A DNA stretch of 11,152 nt from an uncultured Bacteroidota bacterium (GTDB lineage Bacteria > Bacteroidota > Bacteroidia > Flavobacteriales > Flavobacteriaceae): contig CAIRNC010000119.1 in the NCBI GenBank assembly GCA_903879875.1, positions 1-11,152 of the forward strand, given 5' to 3'. Shown here one piece after another: positions 7,240 to 11,152 of this stretch. The notes beneath the pieces are model-generated. The model ran no database searches and had not been told where the DNA came from. It saw nothing but the letters and a program-made list of their open reading frames with translations. Both the position numbers and the translations under genes were made by a program. Numbering within the stretch: the first letter of the stretch is position 1; each line of letters starts with the position of its first letter.

Positions 7240-8531
7240 TAGAATTCTAAATTTACATCAAATTGTTCTAAATAATCCCCTACTTGTCGTAAGAATGAAC
7301 CTCCTAAAAATCCGTCCACTACTCTATGGTCAAATGATAAAGAAAGATACATCATGCTTCTAATAGCAATTTCATCTCCTTTTGAAGTCGTGATAACTTC
7401 AGGACGTTTTTTTATAATTCCGAAGGCTAAAATGGCTACTTCAGGTTGGTTTATAATTGGTGTTCCCATCATACTTCCAAAAGTTCCTACATTAGAAATC
7501 GTGAAGGTACTTCCTTGAATTTCTTCCGGTTTTAATTTATTGTTTCGAGAACTATCCGCCAAATGATTGACGTCTTTTGCTAAAGCTACCAAATCTTTAT
7601 CATTGGCATTTTTCACTACAGGAACAATCAAATTTCCAGAGGGTAAAGCTGTTGCCATTCCGATATTGATATCACTATGAACGATAATATTTTTTTCATC
7701 CACAGAAACATTAATCATTGGAAAATCAATAATCGCTTTGGCTACAGCCTGAACAAATACTGGTGTAAACGTTAGTTTTTCACTATATTTCTCTTGAAAC
7801 TTATCTTTGTTTTCGTTTCTCCAATTCACCAAATTCGTTACATCCACTTCAATATATGAAGTCACGTGAGGCGAAGTTTGCTTAGAATATACCATGTGAT
7901 CCGCAATAATTTTGCGCATTCTATCCATTTCTACAATTCGGTCTTTTCCTTCTACAAAATTGATTTTAGGTTTAGGATAAGAAGAAGTTGTCGATTGTCG
8001 GTTGTCAGTTATAGGTTTACTTTGAATCGGGTATTTTCTATTTTTTAGATAATTAAAAACGTCACTTTTTTGTAATCGTCCTTCTGCTCCTGAACCCGGA
8101 ATAGTTTGTAATTCTTCAATCGAAAGATTTTCTTTTTGAGCAATGCTGATGATTAATGGCGAAATGAAAGCATTAGGGTTTGTTGTCAGTTTTCTGTTGT
8201 CAGTCGTCAGTTGTAGATTTTGTGATGTTGATTGCATATCATTTTTCTCAACAAAAACATCTTGCTTCTTGCTACTTGCTACTTGTATCCCATCAGAATC
8301 GATTAAAGCCAAAACAGTACCTACTTCAACCACGTCATCTTTCTGAAAACGAATTTCAGTAATGATACCCGAAACTGGTGCAGGCACGTCACTATCGACT
8401 TTATCGGTAGCGACTTCTAGAATGGTTTCTTCAGCTTCCACAAAATCACCTACGTTTTTCAACCAACTGATTATTGTTGCTTCGGATATACTTTCACCCA
8501 TTTTGGGCATTTTGAATTCTGTTATTGCCAT
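7239..8531 (-). CDS. Lipoyl-bearing 2-oxo acid dehydrogenase E2 acyltransferase
   Basis: I place the start at ATG 8529-8531 (430 residues, MAITEFKMPKMGESISEA). An open frame extends eight codons further to a TTG inside a palindromic repeat, which is an unlikely start. Lipoyl domain 1-80, with lipoyl-Lys 44 in EVATDKVDSDVPAP. Peripheral subunit-binding domain about 122-163 (SPLIISIAQKENL, IPGSGAEGRLQKSDVFNYL). Catalytic chloramphenicol-acetyltransferase-like domain about 197-430, with the active-site SFDHRVVDG (His402, Asp406) and GTFGSMMGTPIINQPEVAIL. It transfers the acyl group from E1 to CoA at the core of the cytoplasmic complex. With ilvE and the E1 fusion nearby, branched-chain keto acids are the probable substrates, though pyruvate or 2-oxoglutarate complexes share these motifs. 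Both linkers hold repeat-like DNA (listed separately). The stop overlaps the next ATG by one base. Confidence 0.93.
   Translation of the reverse strand: MAITEFKMPKMGESISEATIISWLKNVGDFVEAEETILEVATDKVDSDVPAPVSGIITEIRFQKDDVVEVGTVLALIDSDGIQVASSKKQDVFVEKNDMQSTSQNLQLTTDNRKLTTNPNAFISPLIISIAQKENLSIEELQTIPGSGAEGRLQKSDVFNYLKNRKYPIQSKPITDNRQSTTSSYPKPKINFVEGKDRIVEMDRMRKIIADHMVYSKQTSPHVTSYIEVDVTNLVNWRNENKDKFQEKYSEKLTFTPVFVQAVAKAIIDFPMINVSVDEKNIIVHSDINIGMATALPSGNLIVPVVKNANDKDLVALAKDVNHLADSSRNNKLKPEEIQGSTFTISNVGTFGSMMGTPIINQPEVAILAFGIIKKRPEVITTSKGDEIAIRSMMYLSLSFDHRVVDGFLGGSFLRQVGDYLEQFDVNLEF
7987..8009 (-). repeat. 23-base repeat copy 2, in E2 second linker
   Basis: The minus strand reads ACTGACAACCGACAATCGAC plus AAC. 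It matches 19 of 23 bases of the copy at 8182-8204. It encodes TDNRQST within ITDNRQSTT (residues 174-182), in the linker between the subunit-binding and catalytic domains, in the same reading frame as copy 1. Confidence 0.75.
8182..8204 (-). repeat. 23-base repeat copy 1, in E2 first linker
   Basis: The minus strand reads ACTGACAACAGAAAACTGAC plus AAC, followed upstream by further CTGAC units up to about 8215. It encodes TDNRKLT within TTDNRKLTT (residues 109-117), in the linker between the lipoyl and subunit-binding domains. The partner copy is at 7987-8009. Confidence 0.75.
8261..8288 (-). repeat. Four tandem 7-base units in E2 first linker
   Basis: The plus strand reads CTTGCTT, CTTGCTA, CTTGCTA, CTTGTAT back to back. 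Because 7 is not a multiple of 3, the units are read in shifting frames, giving IQVASSKKQD at residues 82-91 just after the lipoyl domain. Confidence 0.75.
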
Positions 8532-8545
8532 TTTTATATTTTGTT

Positions 8546-8574
8546 GTACAGACAACGCAGTGCGTTGTCTCTAC
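8546..8574. repeat. Palindromic repeat between PaaY-like and E2 genes
   Basis: AGACAACGCA (8550-8559) and TGCGTTGTCT (8561-8570) form a perfect 10-base inverted repeat around one base (8560). It extends to 14-base arms (8546-8559 and 8561-8574) with one C/C mismatch. It covers the TAG stop of the PaaY-like gene (8571-8573) and the upstream TTG of the E2 frame. RNA from either strand would form a tight hairpin, but with too small a loop and no T run to be a normal terminator. Confidence 0.8.
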
Positions 8575-9167
8575 GATTTTTTAAATTCTTCTAATGTCTT
8601 ATAAAACGCATCTTGCGTTGGTCGATTGGCGGGAATTTCACGCAATGGGTCAACTGCTTTTAAAGTTTCGTAACATGCTGCAGGCAATTGCTGATACAAG
8701 GCTGTTCCTTTAGTTTTCCAATCAATCATTTCGTCAGAAACGTCTTTTATAATTATGGCTGGATTTCCAACTACCATTTTACGATTTGGGATTTGCATTC
8801 CAGCTTTAACGAAACTTAAGGCTCCAATGATACATTCATCGCCAACATTCACATCATCCATAATCACTGCATTCATTCCTACCAAACAGTTGGCGCCAAT
8901 ATTGGCTCCATGAATAATGGCTCCATGACCAATATGAGCTCCTGCTTTTAGAACCATGGTCTTTCCTGGAAACATGTGAATCGTGCAATTTTCTTGAACA
9001 TTACAACCGTCTTCGATAATGATTTCGCCCCAATCACCTCGAATCGCTGCTCCTGGACCAACGTAAACATTTTTTCCAATAATCACATTACCCGTAACCG
9101 CAGCTTGCGGATGGATGAAACTACTTTCATGTATTACTGGGATGAACCCTTTGAATTCGTATGTCAT
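8571..9167 (-). CDS. PaaY/gamma-carbonic-anhydrase-like left-handed beta-helix protein
   Basis: 198 residues, ATG at 9165-9167, length matching PaaY/CaiE proteins. Hexapeptide repeats fill about 18-125 (IHPQAAVTGNVIIGKNVYVG, GANCLVGMNAVIMDDVNVGD). The three zinc-ligand histidines are in place at 64, 81 and 86 (NCTIH, GHGAIIH), with the 17 and 5 residue spacings of the compact gamma-carbonic anhydrases, and Arg43/Asp45 in AIRGDWG. The C-terminal helix (about 143-198) is that of the PaaY/CaiE branch. Family members are trimers; PaaY itself is a thioesterase that clears dead-end CoA esters in phenylacetate degradation, while others show carbonic anhydrase activity or none known. Lying directly before E2 and after an enoyl-CoA hydratase, a CoA-ester housekeeping role is plausible. 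Its TAG stop lies within a palindromic repeat. Confidence 0.87.
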   Translation of the reverse strand: MTYEFKGFIPVIHESSFIHPQAAVTGNVIIGKNVYVGPGAAIRGDWGEIIIEDGCNVQENCTIHMFPGKTMVLKAGAHIGHGAIIHGANIGANCLVGMNAVIMDDVNVGDECIIGALSFVKAGMQIPNRKMVVGNPAIIIKDVSDEMIDWKTKGTALYQQLPAACYETLKAVDPLREIPANRPTQDAFYKTLEEFKKS

Positions 9168-9179
9168 TTTTTCTTTTTA

Positions 9180-9209
9180 GAATATAGATGAAAGAATATA
9201 GAAAATAGA
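9180..9209 (-). repeat. Inverted repeat, downstream arm flanking small membrane gene
   Basis: On the minus strand this begins TCTATTTTCTATATTCTTTC and resembles the plus-strand sequence at 9517-9544, which begins TCTATTTTCTTTATTCTTAT. The first 10 bases are identical, then TATTCTT and TCTAT blocks align. The two arms point towards each other around the small membrane-protein gene. Confidence 0.55.
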
Positions 9210-9233
9210 CTTATCATCATTCCCTTTAATATT

Positions 9234-9515
9234 TTATAATGTTTTAATGAAAATCAATAATGAAACAAAAATTAAAAAATGAATAATTATTGATGATAAC
9301 AATTCTTTTTTATAAAGAAAATATCTAAAAATATTTATCATCAACATCACTCCAGAAATAAATGGTAAAGCCAATAAAATTGTAGCTCCTAAACCTGGTG
9401 TACAAGGTCCAGAAGGAGAATAAATATCTAAAAAGTAACTTACTATCAACAACAGAAGATAAAATCCGATGGTGAAAAGAGCGTTTTTAAGATATAAGTT
9501 CTCGATTTTGAACAT
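9234..9515 (-). CDS. Small three-helix membrane protein, unknown function
   Basis: 93 residues, ATG at 9513-9515. I do not recognise a family. Three hydrophobic segments are visible: about 11-29 (ALFTIGFYLLLLIVSYFL), 42-62 (LGATILLALPFISGVMLMIN) and 74-92 (SSIIIHFLIFVSLLIFI), joined by a short loop with a Cys-Pro motif (PSGPCTPGLG, residues 34-43) and a basic turn (RYFLYKKE). It should be an inner-membrane protein. It sits 34 bases after the hydratase stop and 66 before the PaaY-like start. Hand count of 9241-9420 gives 44 G/C in 180 (24%), lower than its metabolic neighbours, and an inverted repeat pair flanks it. It looks like a lineage-specific insertion. That it is translated is likely from the uninterrupted frame and clean helix pattern, not proven. 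Confidence 0.7.
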   Translation of the reverse strand: MFKIENLYLKNALFTIGFYLLLLIVSYFLDIYSPSGPCTPGLGATILLALPFISGVMLMINIFRYFLYKKELLSSIIIHFLIFVSLLIFIKTL

Positions 9516-9516
9516 T

Positions 9517-9544
9517 TCTATTTTCTTTATTCTTATTTCTATTC
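9517..9544 (+). repeat. Inverted repeat, upstream arm flanking small membrane gene
   Basis: TCTATTTTCTTTATTCTTAT then TTCTATTC, partner of the minus-strand copy at 9180-9209. On the minus strand it is an A-rich tract ending two bases before the ATG of the small membrane gene, so it also forms that gene's translation initiation region. Confidence 0.55.
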
Positions 9545-9549
9545 TCTCT

Positions 9550-10299
9550 CTATTTAAACTTCTTCAACGTTTCTTTAGTAAAATCAGATAAGACCAATCT
9601 TCCACTTATTGCGGCTCTTTCGGCTAATAAATTATCCCAATCTTCGGTGCCTCTCCAAAAAACTTTTTTCATTTCGAGCATGGCTTCTGGATTATAAGTA
9701 CACAAATGTTCGGCGAATTTTTGAACGGCTTCGTCCAATTCTTCGATATTTTCGAATACTTGCGCAAACAATCCTTTTTCTTTTGCCCAAGTTGCTTCGT
9801 AAAATGTGTTAGCGTCGATTGCGATTTGTGACATGGCAGAAACGCCCATTTTTCTTTCGATGGCTGGTGACACTACGAATGGTCCGATTCCAACGTTTAA
9901 TTCTGATAGTTTAATTGCTGCGAATTTTGTCGCCATACAATAATCGGTTGACCCTGCAATTCCTACTCCGCCACCCACAGTTTTTCCTTGAATTCTTCCG
10001 ATGATAAATTTCGGACATTTTCTCATGGCATTAATGACGTTAGCAAAACCAGAGAAAAATACTTTCCCAGTTTCGGCATCGTTGATAGCTATTAATTCTT
10101 TAAAACTAGCTCCTGCACAAAAAGTACGGTCGCCACCACTTTTTAGGATGATGACTTTAACTTGTGAATTATTTCCAACTTCAGTAATCGTATTGGCTAA
10201 TTGCGCCAAAATATGACCTGGCAAAGAGTTTTGCTCAGGATGAAAAAACTCGATAGTGGCTATGTTGTTTTGTATGTTTTGTTTTACGTATGGGTTCAT
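9550..10299 (-). CDS. Enoyl-CoA hydratase/isomerase family protein, possibly methylglutaconyl-CoA hydratase-like
   Basis: 249 residues, ATG at 10297-10299, normal for the crotonase fold. Oxyanion-hole elements are FCAGASFKEL (60-69) and GKTVGGGVG (105-113). The second catalytic Glu is kept at 133 (KLSELNVGIGP). The position that is Glu in classical hydratases (GGGxE) is Gly113 here. The combination GGGVG plus SELNVGIGPFVVSPAIERKMG (about 132-152) resembles, from memory, LiuC-type 3-methylglutaconyl-CoA hydratases of leucine breakdown. The C-terminal helices continue to residue 249. In a cluster with ilvE and E1/E2 a step in branched acyl-CoA metabolism fits, but hydratase, isomerase or hydrolase activity cannot be separated by sequence alone. 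Its ATG overlaps the RhuM stop by one base (TAATG), which suggests translational coupling. Confidence 0.85.
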   Translation of the reverse strand: MNPYVKQNIQNNIATIEFFHPEQNSLPGHILAQLANTITEVGNNSQVKVIILKSGGDRTFCAGASFKELIAINDAETGKVFFSGFANVINAMRKCPKFIIGRIQGKTVGGGVGIAGSTDYCMATKFAAIKLSELNVGIGPFVVSPAIERKMGVSAMSQIAIDANTFYEATWAKEKGLFAQVFENIEELDEAVQKFAEHLCTYNPEAMLEMKKVFWRGTEDWDNLLAERAAISGRLVLSDFTKETLKKFK

Positions 10300-11152
10300 T
10301 ATTTTAATTTATTCATTTCTTTATCAAAATCACTCTTGTATTTTAGGTCTTGTATAATTCTAAATTTATCAAATTCCATTTCTGCTTTTAGTTTAGCTTC
10401 CAAATGTGTGACTTTCCCTTTATCAAAAATAATGGGATAATTGGAAAGTTTTAGAAAATTATCCATAAATTCTGTCCAATCATCCATTTTCATTATTAAT
10501 TGCCTTTTAGCATTATTTTCAGCTAAATCTAAATAGGCAGATACAATTCTATTTAATTCAGAAATATGTTCTTGGTTCAAATAGTTTTTAGCAATTGTAA
10601 CATCTGATTTCTGAATCTTTCCATTGGGTGCATCTTTCCAAGTGGTTAATCCCATAAATATTTTAGTTGCATCAGCTTCAGAATATATAATTTCTGCTGC
10701 TGTTTTACCAGTTATTGCCCAATGTAATTTATTTTGAATGGATGCGAAAAATGTTATAGTCTGTACTGCATTTTTTTCATAGTCGGCTGAAAGAGCAAAA
10801 AGATCAGTTATTTTTTGGTAAAATCTTCTTTCAGAAGAGCGGATTTCTCGAATTCTTTCAAGTAATTCTTCAAAATAGTCTTTTCCAAAAGAGTTTCCAT
10901 TTTTTAGCATTTCATCATTTAAAACAAATCCTTTGATGATAAATTCCTTTAGCGTTTTGGTTGCCCAAATTCTAAATTGTGTAGCTTGTTTGGAATTTAC
11001 ACGATACCCAACAGCAATTATAGCATCTAAATTATAGAAATCTATCTCCCTTGAAACTTCTCTTTTTCCTTCATTTTGAACTACTCGAATTTTTCGAGTA
11101 GTTGAAGTTTCTATAATTTCTTCTGTTTTAAATATTTCTTTTAAATGATAAG
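10299..11152 (-). CDS. RhuM-family protein, N-terminus beyond right edge
   Basis: The frame is open to the window edge; an internal ATG at 10908-10910 would give a 203-residue product, but family sequence continues upstream of it (FYNLDAIIAVGYRVNSKQAT, QFRIWATKTLKEFIIKGFVL), so the true start is outside. About 284 codons are visible, ending TAA at 10299-10301; the family is usually around 330-350, so some 50-60 residues are missing, including most of the N-terminal helix-turn-helix-like part. The C-terminal half is complete (KDYFEELLERIREIRSSERR, KLHWAITGKTAAEIIY, KDAPNGKIQKSDVTIAKNYL). RhuM was named from Salmonella pathogenicity island 3; homologues are often scattered beside restriction-modification genes in Bacteroidota. 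Biochemical function is unknown. GC of 10321-10500 is 46 in 180 (26%), low for the window. No restriction gene is visible here. Confidence 0.9.
   Translation of the reverse strand, partial: YHLKEIFKTEEIIETSTTRKIRVVQNEGKREVSREIDFYNLDAIIAVGYRVNSKQATQFRIWATKTLKEFIIKGFVLNDEMLKNGNSFGKDYFEELLERIREIRSSERRFYQKITDLFALSADYEKNAVQTITFFASIQNKLHWAITGKTAAEIIYSEADATKIFMGLTTWKDAPNGKIQKSDVTIAKNYLNQEHISELNRIVSAYLDLAENNAKRQLIMKMDDWTEFMDNFLKLSNYPIIFDKGKVTHLEAKLKAEMEFDKFRIIQDLKYKSDFDKEMNKLK
11079..11103. repeat. Perfect 11-base inverted repeat inside RhuM gene
   Basis: AACTACTCGAA (11079-11089) and TTCGAGTAGTT (11093-11103) flank three T bases. It lies in the coding sequence for TTRKIRVV of the RhuM protein, where family sequence is conserved, so it is probably a by-product of coding. 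It could form a hairpin in the mRNA. Confidence 0.7.

Noticed and set aside
7987..8288. Possible CRISPR-like array from the repeated CTGACAAC words
   Set aside because: Units are few, unevenly spaced, degenerate and coding in the E2 linkers; no leader or cas gene is present.
8532..8555. Eight-codon N-terminal extension of E2 beginning at position 8555
   Set aside because: The first codon is TTG inside a palindromic repeat, and the lipoyl domain begins normally at the ATG at 8529-8531; the extension adds no domain sequence.
8546..8574. Palindrome as a rho-independent terminator
   Set aside because: The perfect core leaves a one-base centre and there is no T run after either arm, so it is better explained as a short palindromic repeat.
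10424..10431. Minus-strand TATTTTTG as a promoter for the hydratase gene
   Set aside because: It matches the -7 consensus but has no -33 TTG at the right distance and lies inside AT-rich RhuM coding DNA, where chance matches are common.
10299..10910. A complete 203-residue gene starting at ATG 10908-10910
   Set aside because: Family-typical RhuM sequence continues in frame upstream to the window edge, so this ATG is internal.

Overview
The window looks like a chromosome segment from a member of the Bacteroidota, most likely Flavobacteriaceae and probably Flavobacterium. The reasons are AT-rich DNA, A-rich regions rather than Shine-Dalgarno motifs before starts, a TonB-dependent receptor with an N-terminal carboxypeptidase-regulatory-like domain, an E1 alpha/beta fusion dehydrogenase typical of this group, and a SusC-style plug module used outside a receptor. 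Genus level is inference from style, not from a search. Every gene I can support is on the minus strand, so transcription runs from high to low coordinates.

Right part (11152 down to 3369): eight tightly packed codirectional genes. They begin with a RhuM-family gene cut by the window edge, then an enoyl-CoA hydratase/isomerase family protein, a small three-helix membrane protein, a PaaY/gamma-carbonic-anhydrase-like hexapeptide protein, a lipoyl-bearing E2 acyltransferase, an endonuclease/exonuclease/phosphatase-fold protein, a branched-chain aminotransferase (ilvE) and an E1 alpha/beta fusion. A hairpin follows the E1 gene. The metabolic members fit branched-chain amino acid and keto-acid conversion: IlvE makes or uses the 2-oxo acids, E1 and E2 turn them into branched acyl-CoAs, and the hydratase and PaaY-like protein act on CoA thioesters. 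Products could feed catabolism or prime iso-fatty acid synthesis. No E3 is in the window. Three members (RhuM, the small membrane protein, the nuclease-fold gene) have clearly lower GC in hand counts and no obvious metabolic link, so they look like passengers inserted into the cluster, two of them with 1-base stop/start overlaps.

Left part (3186 down to 1): a secreted MuiA-type DUF4140/DUF4139 protein carrying an inserted calcium-loop motif plus a SusC-like TonB plug module, closed by a strong intrinsic terminator; then a 250-base gap and the N-terminal 371 codons of a TonB-dependent receptor that runs off the left edge.

The most unusual material is small-scale. The E2 gene has repeat-like DNA in both flexible linkers, including two copies of one 23-base element in the same reading frame on either side of the E3/E1-binding domain. 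Several gene junctions hold short palindromic or periodic repeats, and the small membrane gene is bracketed by an inverted pair. The plug-in-MuiA mosaic is the most interesting protein architecture. I see no CRISPR array, tRNA, rRNA, transposase or complete defence system.
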